Positions 11,901 through 23,200 of a DNA stretch of 64,000 bases are shown here, one piece after another (positions within the stretch are counted from its first letter, which is position 1; every line of letters begins with the position of its first letter). The notes beneath the pieces are model-generated. The model made no database searches, was not told the DNA's origin, and saw nothing but the letters and a program-made list of their open reading frames with translations. This DNA is from Branchiostoma floridae (Eukaryota; Chordata; Leptocardii; Amphioxiformes; Branchiostomatidae), in contig NC_049983.1 in assembly GCF_000003815.2 (NCBI RefSeq), positions 16,938,907 to 17,002,906 of the forward strand. Direction: 5' to 3'. The position numbers were made by a program, and so were the translations under genes.

Positions 11901-14900
11901 CTTTATATTCCTAAATGCCCCGACGTTAGATACAACGACTACAGGTTACCCACACGAATAAAGGTGAACTAGCGTTACCTCTATCCCTGCCTTCTGCCCC
12001 TCCTCTACAGCCCATCTCAGCACGTCCTGTACAAACCCGCGGATCCCCAGCGACGAGAAGGTCTGGGAGTGGAAGTAGATCTGGCCTGGAAAGACATGAT
12101 TTAGGTTTTATACACCAATAACCAATAACTACTTATTCTATCAAAAAAATGGAAGATCTCTATGATTTCTGTTAGTCTTTGTGCATTTCTTCTTCTATCA
12201 ATTATTATGAATTTCTAGCTGATTCCAATCCATTTTTCCAACCTGATAGTATACGTCAGCAGACATGTGCATACATTAGACAATTTAGCTGGGAACTGAA
12301 GACGGGAAATGAGATTATCTTTTCTGGTACTTTTGACACTCTCTGTCAGTGTCCTCGACGTATCAGTCTCAGGTTATACTAGTACTGACCCATGCACCCA
12401 TACACACAGACATTCAAATATTCTGTCACTCTACTGTACCAAATAAAACTATAGTAAAGACACACCGAAAGCAAAATTTCCCTTTTCACAGAGGAATGAA
12501 TCATGTCAATCTTTCACATACTATGCAATATTACCCCCAGTGCCTTTATACGTGCGCGTGCGTGTGTGCTTATCTATAATCGAGATAAGATAACGTTATC
12601 ATAAACGTCTCAAAGAGAGACGGAGAACCCTGGCATCTGTATAAATACATCTGTGTACATTTGTCACATGCCGCGTCCTATCACTGATGTCATATAGTCT
12701 ACCCTAGCAAAAACTTGCGGACTTTGGCTTTTTATTTTGGTAAGGGCGTAACATTTTCGATGCGATAAAAACATTGTAGACTTATCATCAAACATGTTCT
12801 CCTCGTTTCTGTTTCAATATAGAAAAAGTGATATATACAGACCAACTGAATCTATAGGTCCCCCTTATGTTGACAATCTGCGTAATAGTACAGTCAAGAT
12901 ATTATGTCAAAAATACCAATGCCCTGATGAATTTCAGTTTTGCGGTCTAACTGCATATGTTGCATCGCTCCGACCAAAAGCTACAAACAAAAGTTTAAAG
13001 AAAACTAAAATAAGTGGGCTGTAATCAGAAACTATTTCCTTTCGCCTTACCAATTCAAAGATAAAATCTTTTTCCGAAGGGAACCGAGACATTTGTACCA
13101 ATACAAACGACAATGTGTACCTTCTATGACATCATAAGTTTGTATATTTAGTACGACAATATCCTTTACCTATTTACACTGGCATGCCTACAAAGATGGA
13201 GATATGATTATCTAAAATCACGTTTCCGAACTTTTAGTGCTGAGTCACAGTTACTGGCACTAGTATACATAGTCTATATCTGCAGCAACGGGACACATAA
13301 GCTGCAAAGCGTTATTTGAAGCTATCAAAAGTGATCATGTCCCTTCCCTTCTTTTGTGGCAATGAGTTCAACTCTGCGATAGTTATCATGATATCTAGGA
13401 ACATACGTATTGGACAAAATCCAGTAAAATCCGGGCCGTTATTTTTCCTTATCCTTAAGGGATACGCCCATAAACAGGCGGATACGAAGTGGTATATCAT
13501 ATCCACCCGTATGTGGTCGTATCCCTTAACGGAAAAACGACCGCCCGGATTTGGCTGACCCTTTTTGTCCTCACGTGACTTGAAGTCCTACCGTTGCCCC
13601 ACACGTTGGGATAGACCCGGTTGATGCCCTTCGCCTTAAGTTGTGCGAACCACTGCGCCAGTTCAGCCTGTGTGCTGGGGTAGTCGTATCGGCTCAGCCA
13701 GGCAGCGCGGACGTCAGCGTAGAGGGAGGTAGAGTTTTCAGTACCCTCTCCCGACTCGGTCCCGGGTACACTACCTGCTATAGCAATTTCATCATAGACT
13801 ATATAGCTATGAACAATATCGATCTCTTTAAACTGTTATTTAAAATAGGAGTTCCAAAGCGTTATTAATAAAGGGAATCGTGAGTACATCATGAAAATTT
13901 TAGACATAGAAAAAATAACGTTCACTGTCAATATATGGCATTTTCTCAAGTAACTAGAGGCCGGACGTGGAAGGTGAAATCCATCGTTTTTGGCAAGTTG
14001 CTTTCAATGTTCACTTGATTACCTTTGGCATTTATGCTGTGTGTGTTTTTACTAACTCTCTAGCCCTGGTGATAAAAGGATTTACCACCGTGTGTCACTG
14101 CCAAATGCGGGAATGGAATTGGTGTGCTCAGAAGAGGGTTATATATGGTCCTCGTTGTCATAAAATGCATAGTTTTGATCGAGGCTTTCTCGAGAATGCA
14201 AAGTGTGCATACTGATTATGTATTTCTTAAATCTGCGTTTTTATACAAATTTTTGGATGGCGCCATAATGATTAGTGGTGATAGAATAAGACTGGACGTT
14301 ATTCATAAAGTAGATTATTAGCCCATACTAGATGTTATACAAAAGGCGATAACCTTAATGATAACGTATCGTACCTGATGATTCGGTCTGGCACCCTCCG
14401 TAATGGCAGCTGTAGCAGCACTTGACATCATAGCCGTAGGACGGACACTTGCCGCTGACGTAGTAAGCGTAGGGACAGGACTCCACAGTGACGCAGTGGC
14501 CGTGGTGTCCGTTAGCGGCGGTGGAAGTGACACATTCGCGATCGTCCCCTGAAGACATACATCAGCCGCTCAAAATTCGATTCAGACGTTCAACACCTTC
14601 GTAACATATATATGTATTTATGTACATCTTTATGTGCGATTCAGTGTGGCGTCGAATGAGCCAGTGGCTTAGGTTAGCGGACGCAAGACCAAGGTGTTAT
14701 TGGTTCGATCAGAGTCCAGGCATTCATGACGTACATACGGCACTTTTTACGACTTTCCTTACTCCACCCATATGCACAATTTGATACCTTACTTACTCAC
14801 AGACTACAACAACCCACTGCCCCTAGCTAGCCTCAAAAAGAACGATACCCACCCAAGGCAAGTCCCAATAATACAAAGGCAACAGCGAATGAAGTCAGCG

Positions 14901-14907
14901 CCATCAT
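8965..14907 (-). CDS. Secreted GHL10-family glycosyl hydrolase-like protein, 8 exons, 379 aa
   Basis: Exons (minus): 14907-14853, 14548-14375, 13747-13592, 12085-11979, 11488-11345, 10589-10438, 9892-9769, 9192-8965. They sum to 1140 nt (380 codons with stop) with matching phases. Residues 1-19 are a signal peptide (MMALTSF, then a hydrophobic run ending LALG). Residues about 20-77 hold eight cysteines (CPYAYY, VKCCYSC, GGC). The rest follows the bacterial glycosyl hydrolase-like 10 family (PF02638, formerly DUF187): DVRAAWLSRYDYPS, GINRVYPNVWGNG, WFEYGLMA, GVQLDDHFAQP, VDWVSWVKEDIGFHEYVPQ, IYRDN. It probably acts outside the cell on a carbohydrate, but the substrate is unknown. ATG 14907 was chosen over ATG 14904 as the first of two adjacent starts. 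Exon 4's donor lies at the edge of a MITE. A bacterial origin is inferred from the family's distribution. Confidence 0.85.
10965..11162. mobile_element. Palindromic element family B, diverged copy
   Basis: Two inverted arms (TTCCAAATCGGGATTTCGGGAA ... and CAGCCCGGCTGGGCCCCGGTT) flank an A/T-rich middle with TCGTTTCCACGATC. The layout matches 15341-15540. It is followed at 11160-11290 by a twofold direct repeat around TAGGGGCCTC(A/G)(A/G)CCAACA. It lies in a GHL10 intron. Confidence 0.45.
11756..11977. mobile_element. Palindromic MITE family A, copy 3, forming a splice donor
   Basis: Starts TAACGCCTAGTTCACC and ends GGTGAACTAGCGTTA. On the minus strand GHL10 exon 4 ends GGGATAGAG at 11979 and the next bases are GTAACGCTAG. 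The G is flank, TA is the insertion-site dinucleotide and ACG is the element end, so the GTAACG donor depends on the insertion. Confidence 0.85.
13427..13552. mobile_element. Short inverted-repeat element
   Basis: AAATCCGGGCCGTTATTTTTCC at the left is complemented by GGAAAAACGACCGCCCGGATTT at the right, with inner arms AAGGGATACG / CGTATCCCTT. A 126-bp palindromic unit in a GHL10 intron, 40 bp from exon 3. Confidence 0.6.
14650..14740 (+). mobile_element. tRNA-like SINE head (weak)
   Basis: A-box-like GAGCCAGTGGCTTAGGTTAGCG followed by B-box-like TTGGTTCGATCAGAG. It lies in GHL10 intron 1. No clear body or tail was found, so this is a tentative fragment. Confidence 0.35.
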
Positions 14908-14935
14908 ATACGGCTACGTAGAAGAAAAAGGTGCT

Positions 14936-14944
14936 CCTTATATA
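14936..14944 (-). promoter_or_regulatory. Candidate TATA box of the GHL10 gene
   Basis: TATATAAGG on the minus strand, about 30 nt upstream of the first ATG (14907). Its position would imply a very short leader of under about 10 nt, so either initiation is unusual or an upstream noncoding exon exists. Confidence 0.4.
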
Positions 14945-15340
14945 CAACTTCAGAATCTGAAGAGCTGATCCTGGAGGTTTACCAATGAGTTGACAGATTA
15001 GCATAGGACGGTTTAGTAATTTGGAGGGACGCCTTTTATCAAAGGTCCAAACCACTATCATCATGTTTATCAGATTGGTCAAGCAATGTTTGTCCACGCG
15101 GCTGGAGAGCCAGCAGCACACCCATTCCGGAAGCTTGAGAACATTCCCTCTATTCCCATAGAAAGCATCAGTGTGCCGCAAGGACATCCATGTGTTTGTT
15201 TTTATCAGCCCTGGTGCTTTTAGTCGCGTGGCATTTAGTCTACACGTGATGGAGGCAAATTCAAAACGTGCGCGTTTCCGTATGCATGAGTATGTCACAT
15301 GCAAATCGCAGCTCTTGTTAGATGGAACTTAAATACAGTA

Positions 15341-15540
15341 AGGCTTAGGTCACAATTCCCAACACGGGGCCCATCCGGGTAGCTTTTCGAAATGAAAAAT
15401 ATGACATAAAAACAACAAAACACACAGCATGTAAAAAAAATAGTCGTGAGCATAATTTGTATACTCCTGGGTAAACACTTTTATTTTTCGTTTCGCAAAC
15501 ATCCCGTCCGGGCCCCGCTCTGGAAATGGGACCTAAGCCT
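15341..15540. mobile_element. Palindromic element family B, intact copy
   Basis: Left arm AGGCTTAGGTCACAATTCCC then CGGGGCCCATCCGGG. The right arm ends GGGACCTAAGCCT with CCGTCCGGGCCCCG before it. The 200-bp unit is self-complementary across an A/T-rich centre. Related partial copies lie at 10965-11162 and 7010-7075. Confidence 0.7.
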
Positions 15541-15803
15541 AACCAGGACATCATTGCATCATCAAACAATGCAGCTAGCTGTGCCAAAGTCAGGTGGGAC
15601 AGGTTGTTCAGTGTGATATTAAACCAGCTGCTGCCGCGCTGCATGCCCATGAAGCTGCTGAGTTACACAGAGGGAGTTATATTGACTATACATGTATGGA
15701 AAGTGGTGAAAGGCGTTTGTAGTTGTAGAATGGTATCAGACCCCAATCTTTTGACTCAGAAATAGCAAGGGGCTTACTAATTGCTAAATGCCTCTGTCGG
15801 GGG

Positions 15804-16200
15804 TACTCTCCAAGCAGAGGTTAGGTGCCAGCAGTTTTTGACGGGTTTTAGGCATTTATCAGGCTTTCTATTTTGTTCTGTTCTATGACGTCACGCCAGG
15901 CTGCGAAACACTAAGAAAACAGTACAAAATACTGTAAATGTTTTTAAATTCGCGGGGATTTAATTTCGCGGTATCGGGAAAAGGGACTTTTCGCGGTGGA
16001 TTTAAGTTCGCGGTAACACCATAGACTGCAATCTAATATCATTATAGAAAAATGTTCGCGGTGGTTTTAAATTCGCGGTGAATTGGTCACCGCGAAAACC
16101 GCGAACATTAATCCACCGCGAACATTTCTGCATTTACAGTAGAAAGCCTGATAAAAACACTGTCAAAAGCTGTCAGAGCCTAACCTCTACTTGGAGAGTC
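15804..16200. mobile_element. TIR element with nested TTCGCGGT hairpins
   Basis: The ends ACTCTCCAAGCAGAGGTTAGG and CCTAACCTCTACTTGGAGAGT are inverted, and the pairing extends inward about 70 bp (TCAGGCTTTCT / AGAAAGCCTGA). The interior (15935-16140) is packed with TTCGCGG and CCGCGAA motifs and is flanked by TACTGTAAATG / CATTTACAGTA. This suggests one palindromic element nested inside another. Confidence 0.75.
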
Positions 16201-17286
16201 GTTTAGGGTACTTGTACTTGGTAATGTCTCATTGCCTCGTAAGCTTTGTTTTTGGAGATGTTTTGGATGTTTGTAGAGGTGTGTGCTTGTAGCAACAGCG
16301 TTTGTAGTTACAGGCTTCTAATAATTAATGCCAGGTATTGTTTTTGGTCTTTTTTTAGTGTTTCCACCGATACATACATGTACGTTTGTTATTGAGTGAC
16401 AGGAAGCGATCAATAGACACATGTAATGTTAATCAAACATTATGTGCATAATTAATAAACCACAATAGAACAGGTTTACAAGGAACTCTAAATATCATTT
16501 AATGTGCTGTTGGTACAATACACAAATAAAAACATGACTACAACACTTGTTGAGCCTTTCGTATGCAACACATTAGATTTATATCTTTACACAATATTTT
16601 TATCTTTTTATCAAAAGTCTTTCAAAGATGCCAAGATAGTGGTGCTGCATCTGCTGTCATCACCTCTCCTTGCCTCCCATTGGCTGTTTGTGTCCTAGCA
16701 GAGCAGGGCCTTCTTGTCAGGTAAACCAACCACCATCTATGGTCTTCTCTGCCAAGATTAGCCATCAGCACCAGTTCACAGGAAATATTCAGTCCATATC
16801 TTCTTTGTAAAAAGCGATCAACCTCAGACTAAGGCAAAGCATGACATTATTTTACTGTGGTGCAATGTGGCTTTTTCAGCCAAGGACACCTGATCATCCC
16901 AGGATACTTTTCTTGAAGGTATTTTAAAGGGTGTCCAGACCACTGCAGCAGCAGAACACAGTGGACTACTACTATGGCAATGTGGAGCACTGCTCTAAAG
17001 TTTGCTCTCACGATCAGTGTTCTAGCCAGGATGAAATTTTCTTTGTCCCTCTGTTCTGTCCTGTTGAGGCACGTAATCCTAGGTGGGTCCAAGGGCATGC
17101 TCCCCTGTGAAAATTTGAAAATTTTGAAATCTAGGCCCTTTCCTCAATGGCATCTGTTTTGATATCTTTACATGACAATTTTTGTCAGTCACACAGGATG
17201 CGTACGGAATGGGCAAAATTTTCGTCCATCCCCAGCAGAAAAATTCCATCAAAGGACAGAAGGACGGGCACTGGCTAGATTCCTGT

Positions 17287-20200
17287 TCACACTGCACTGT
17301 GGATGACCTCCCCTTTCTTCACCACATACTTGATGAGATGGTCGTGCCCTGCAAGCTGATAGATCAGGTGCTCCCATCTGGAAGGGTAGAGGTCAAAAGA
17401 CAAAGGTTATACAGGAAAATGTATTCATCCAGAACAAAGTATGATGTGTATACAATTGTGTATTGATGATAAAATTATAAAAAAGAATCCTTGCTTATTG
17501 AAAATCTTCTTAGGCTTAAAGGGGAATTTAAAGTTAAACAAATTAATTTGCGACCTCTAAAAAGAGCCCAATGTTACAGTAGATTTTGAGGCAAAAACAT
17601 GGCGAATTTGGAATTTTGCAACCAAAGGAAAATGTCTGACTCAAGTTGTTGACAGTGCAATGCTGGCTTTAAGAGATATTTGTCTCTTCCTCCTTTCCCT
17701 TGAGTACTCCAGTCTCACCTTGGTGCATCAATGATGACCAGGTCTCCGACTTTCCCCACCTCGAGTGACCCGTGAGTCTCCGCCCTCCCCAGAGATGCCG
17801 CTGCATTTATGGTGGCAGCCGCTAGGGCCTCGTTCATGGACATGCGGAAGTTCACGCAGGCCAGGTGCATGGTCATGGGCTGAAATACAATCATAGTTCT
17901 TCTTCATCACTTTCTTAACATTTAAGTATGTTCATTTTGTAATTTGAGGAAGAGGTGGGCACTTTGAATGCGAAAAAATTGAAATCTGTGAGTATTTTCT
18001 TGCAATTGAAGAGTATGATACAACGTATGATAAGACAAACAAATATGCCGTCATGTACAGGGACACATGGCCATTCAAATACCTGGTACAATTATTCATA
18101 ACTTTATTATGACCTGTAATTCAATCACAATACATGTACTGCAAATACAGTGCATTCAACGTAGACTTCTACTAAGCTTAACTGTTTTTGTTCTTCTAAA
18201 GTTTAAAAAGGAATTTATGATATAATTTATGGCTGCTTTGCATGCATGCTACACATGCATACACACCATTGACAGACAGAAGGCGTTGGGATTGAAGTCA
18301 CTTCCCAGGGCCACCACCACACCACTGTCAATCATTTTTCTGGCTGGGGGAGGAGTCAACCTGGAGAAACATTCATGTGACATTGTTTGTACTTCAGAAA
18401 ATGTTTTGATCTAAATTTGATTCATTGTCTTGTGCCAAATGACAACAAAGCATTACTTTTTGCCTGAATTCTTTTTATAATTGTGGCTCAGTGGCCTTGT
18501 GATTAGGATTTAATTTATTAAACTCAAGATTCAGAGGTACTGAGTTTGAATCCCTGATGTTTCCCCTTTGGACATTAGACACTTTATACCAATTTTCGCA
18601 CTTGTATACAATGTAGGAACCACACTTTGAGCATGTTTAGGAACTCACCACACTTATTGAAAAGAGTAGGGGTCCATCCTGGGGTGAGTGGTTCAAGTAA
18701 ATCTGTCCCAAAATGCAACTTGTACTGTTTAGTACAAACCTGCTGGGTTATACCAAGAGGCGGTTCACTCTGTTATCAATACAAACACTTGAGGTCAGCA
18801 ACAGACATCCACATGTAATCCACTAAGGTACACACAGGTGCTATCCAACAATTAGTTATGAGACACTTGATTGTATTGACAAGTGCATACCTGAGTATGT
18901 AAGCAGTTGTAGGTAGGATGACAGCCACAGAGCCAGAGTCTGCCATGGCTGTCATGCTGATAGTTTTGACACTGTGCATACCTGAGTATGTAAGCAGTTG
19001 TAGGTAAGATGACAGCCACAGAGCCAGAGTCTGCCATGGCCTTGATGCCCGCATCGCTGATCTCCTCCAGATGACTGATGGCTCGGGCTTTCAGCTCTGC
19101 ACCCAACTACAACAGGACAAATACTGACTTGAAGGTGACACATTTTGCTATACACAAACCTTATCATGAAAGCCATGTAGGCATTGATTACATGTAGGCA
19201 TTATTACTGTTTCATTGACTTTGTTGTGATGTACAGTCTGATTTGAATCCAGGAAAATGACATGATACCTCAGCAGACTTCATGGGATGCAGCTCATCAC
19301 CGTGGAAGTTGATGGCCAGACCAGCGTCTACACCAGCCTGCAGGATTCTCCTGGAGTCAAGTACATGTACACAGTCATGTAGATATAAGTCTTTACAATC
19401 ATGTGGATTCAATTTAGAAATAAGTTAAAGTCCTTCCAACACTAAATCTCTGTTTTTGTAGCCGTGGGCCATACAGCTTTGTACAATTATCACAATAGCA
19501 GGGGGCTAGTCCACTGGTAGTGGTGTGTGTTTAACTTTCCAAAATGCTGAGTGCTAGTACAGAAAGCAGTATGCACCACCTAAAAAATCTCTGGTATGGG
19601 TCAGCCGGCTATTGAACTCATGATCTACAGAGTGCAAGGTGAACACTCTACTCACTTGGCCATTGTATCCAAGTCTAGCAGTACAAGACAAAGGCAAGTC
19701 TACATCTTAAGTCTGGTTAGTCTTTTCACAAAGATACAAATGTTGTTTTTTGGATGTATAAGCAGTTTGGTGGGACGTTATTGGGTACTAGTTATATTAC
19801 CCAAATTATAGATCAAGCAAAACCAACCAACCAACCAACAAACAGTTGCATTGCAAGTTACCTGGTAGATTCCACATCAAAGACACCTTTCTCACAGAAC
19901 ACGTCAATGTTGTCCACCTCCAGGTCACCTGACTTCATCAGCTCTTGTAACCGTGGCAACTGGACATTGATGACATCCTCAGTAGCCTGCTCCATGGTGC
20001 TGCCCCTAAAAAAACAATCATTTACATGTATTACAAAAATGAAATGTTTCAAGAGACAATACCTGGTGTGCTCTACAGAAGGTATTGACTTTTGCACTCT
20101 AGTGTGCTTTATACAAGGTACTGACCTTGGTACTGAGTGAGCTCCACAGAAGGTACTGACCTTGGTACTGAATGTGCTCCACAGAAGGTACTGACCTTGG

Positions 20201-23200
20201 TACTGAGTGTGCTCCACAGAAGGTACTGACCTTGGTACTGAGTGTGCTCCACAGAAGATACTGACCTTGGTACTGAATGTGCTCCAAAAAAGGTACTGAC
20301 CTTGGTACTGAATGTGCTCCATAGAAGGTACTAACCTTGGTACTGAGTGTGCTCCACAGAAGATACTGACCTTGGTACTGAATGTGCTCCACAGGAGATA
20401 CTGACCTTGGTACTGAGTGAGCTCCACAGAAGGTACTGACCTTGGTACTGAATGTGCTCCACAGAAGGTACTGACCTTGGTACTGAGTGTGCTCCACAGA
20501 AGGTACTGACCTTGGTACTGAGTGTGCTCCACAGAAGGTACTGACCTTGGTACTGAGTGTGCTCCACAGAAGGTGCTGGATATTTCAATAGGTAGCTCCC
20601 TCTTGGCCCTCTGTATTACCCGCAACATCTTCATTTCTGTCTCTACTTCCAGCCCATATCTGGAAGAAATACAGATGAGAAATACTTATATTTACATTTC
20701 AAAGGAAGCTAAGAGAGAGAAAAACAGACCTATTTGCTACAGTAACAAGGTACCCACATACCACCAGAGATTATATTGGCTATCACTGCAATAATGTATC
20801 ATATAAATGGTCAAAAGAAATCTGGCTAGCAAGCTCACTGCATCTGAGGAACTTAAACCACAGCCCCTGTGGTGCTGGAACTGTAAGATGATTTGTTACC
20901 GGGATGAAGCATTCAGTAACCAGGGCTCGAAATACTTTTTTCTGCATACCTGCACCGGTGCAGGTAACATTGAAAATTACCTGCACCAGAAAAATTTTAC
21001 CTGCACCACTCTAAATTTAGGAAGTATGAATCATACTAAAATTGTTCAGGAACCATTGCTATTTTTTTTCTTTTATATTGTATAGATGGTACCAGCCAAT
21101 GCAGCTAAGAACAATCCTCATGCACCTACATCATAGGATCCTAGGGCATTTATGTATAAAACCCAGTACATGGACCAGTGCAGGTTAGGTGCAGGTAGAC
21201 ACCAGAAATACCTGCACAGCTCCAATTTTACCTGCACCAACCTGCATATGCAAGTGGTATTTCGAGCCCTGAGTAACTGTATCCTTGTCTTACCCACTCT
21301 TACACTCCACCAGTGTGGTCCCTGCCCTGACCATACGCAGCAGCCTGTCCCTGAACAGTGCGTACAGCTCGTCCTCCGAGGCACTGCGAGTGTGCTCTAC
21401 GGTGAAGTTGATCCCTCCACCGGCTTTGTGGACCTCCATATACGTGGCACCTGCCAACTGGGTCCAAGAATCAGAAATTAAAGAGTGAACAGAAAGGGCT
21501 TTAGAAAATATCCTAGTCCAGGCAAGAAAAGACCTTTATTCATCACTCTTTGTGACATTTCAACAACAAATAAAATATAACCATATCACGTCGACCAATG
21601 ATGATGATGATGATGATGATGTTATGTACCTTCATGGCAAACTCATGGACCCTGTCACCTGCCCAGACAGGATGGGTGTGGCCGTCAATCAGACCTGGAG
21701 TTGATACACAAGCAAAGTAAGCCCCACCTATCGCATTACAATTTAGTTAATCCTTATAAGATGGTTTGCACGGTGGGATCCTCTGGATACTCTGTTGTGA
21801 CTACACATGTATTTAATAGGCAACCTGGTGTTCTACTCTGCATTTACAAACAACTTGTCAATAATGTTTAACACTGCATTTAGGATAGCAAAGAACATGT
21901 AACGTTATAATAACAGCAACCAAATATGCTTCATGAAGAATATATAGACAATGCTTAACATTGAATTAGGGCAGGCTGGCTACAATAACCATTAATCGAA
22001 ATGTAGTGTAGGAAGGGTACAATTCTGCGTTACAAGCATATGTTACAAGTCCTAGAAAAGTACATTCTAAGTCGTACAACGGCAGTTTCCACGTCCCCGC
22101 TTGCGGACGGGCGCGAGTGTTCGACGTCGAATAGCGACGTTTGCGCCCGTTCGCAGGTGGGGTATTCGAACGCGTTTGGAACGCGTTCGCACAATCAAAT
22201 AAAAGTGAGTTGAGTTCAGGATTCAGAAGTGTCTGGACGCGTCGTCTTTTGTCTCTTGTCTTTCTGTGCTTTTGGCGTCTAAAACCCTCTGCAACAACCT
22301 GGTACTTCAGGGGAACATCGATACCATCAACGTTTTCCTTACATTTGGCGTTGTCGGCAGGATGTTGCACGTCGTTTCCACCTCGACGAGGGTTCCTTGA
22401 GAGAAAAAGCGCCGGCAGCCGAGAGACCATGGTAGAGAATGGCCAGGAGAATGTTGGAGGTCAGGAAGAGCAGGGGAGCCCACAGACAGGAGTTCGGAGC
22501 GGGTCGGGCAAAGTTGGGAGAGCCAAGAGCGAGGAGGCCGCGGGATCGATGCTGCTGAGCCGAAGAATAGGCGGAAAGTCGGCAAAGACAGGGACAGCAG
22601 GGCCAAGTTCAATGGGCATGGGCCGGAAGTGTGCTGGAAGTGTGGAAGCGAGAAAGAATGCCACGTACACTCTGGATGACCGTTTATGTCCAAGTTTGAG
22701 GTCGTCATCATCATGTAAGTTAGGTAATACACGGGTGATGTGATTTCCGGGGAAACCCAGACTTCGGGGGTTGAACTTCGGTTCTTCAGGGGGTTACATT
22801 GCCTGTGATAGATAGGAACTTTGCTAGAAATATCATTGTGTATTGACCTATTGTCGTATTGGTTTTTCAGAAGACCTTTACGGGTTGTAATGTATACCTA
22901 GTTAATCTTTTGAATGTAATGCTCTACATTTTGGTCAGAAATGTGAAACAGGGTGCAAATGTTATGGACAGTTGTTAATTTATGACACAAAGACAGAAGA
23001 GTACGGGTAGTGCACAGAGGCGTTCAGGTCTTTAGTCAAAGGAGTTCGTAGGTTTAGGACGGTCGGTTGTGTGTACGTGCGTGTTCTGTTCTTTCTCCAT
23101 GGCTGATCCCTGCATGGGTCACACCTGGACACGAGAGTGTTGGCGGCAAGGTGTTCATGGCACCCGTTAACCATGTCCAATCAGGCGGGCCGACCCGGAC

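Larger units (their letters stand above)
14908..17286. other. GHL10 to AMDHD1 spacer
   Basis: About 2.4 kb between the GHL10 start and the AMDHD1 stop (both minus), including the AMDHD1 3' UTR. It holds two palindromic elements (15341-15540, 15804-16200) and a stretch at 16524-16590 like 8076-8160. No further coding exon is recognised. The 166-codon minus frame at 14804-15304 is a shadow around the GHL10 first exon. Confidence 0.55.

Noticed and set aside
14804-15304. 166-codon minus-strand open frame
   Set aside because: No homology; the real signal here is the signal-peptide exon 14907-14853 in another frame, confirmed by its phase match to the next exon.
20055-20578. CRISPR-like regular 35-bp repeat
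   Set aside because: Units are contiguous without unique spacers, and the unit is exon plus splice donor of a eukaryotic gene.
19858-20634. 258-codon minus-strand open frame as a separate repeat-protein gene
   Set aside because: It begins and ends with AMDHD1 exon sequence and its middle is the splice-donor minisatellite; it is reported as AMDHD1 structure.
22141-22743. 200-codon open frame
   Set aside because: It lies across the left LTR and interior of the LTR element and shows no host protein features.
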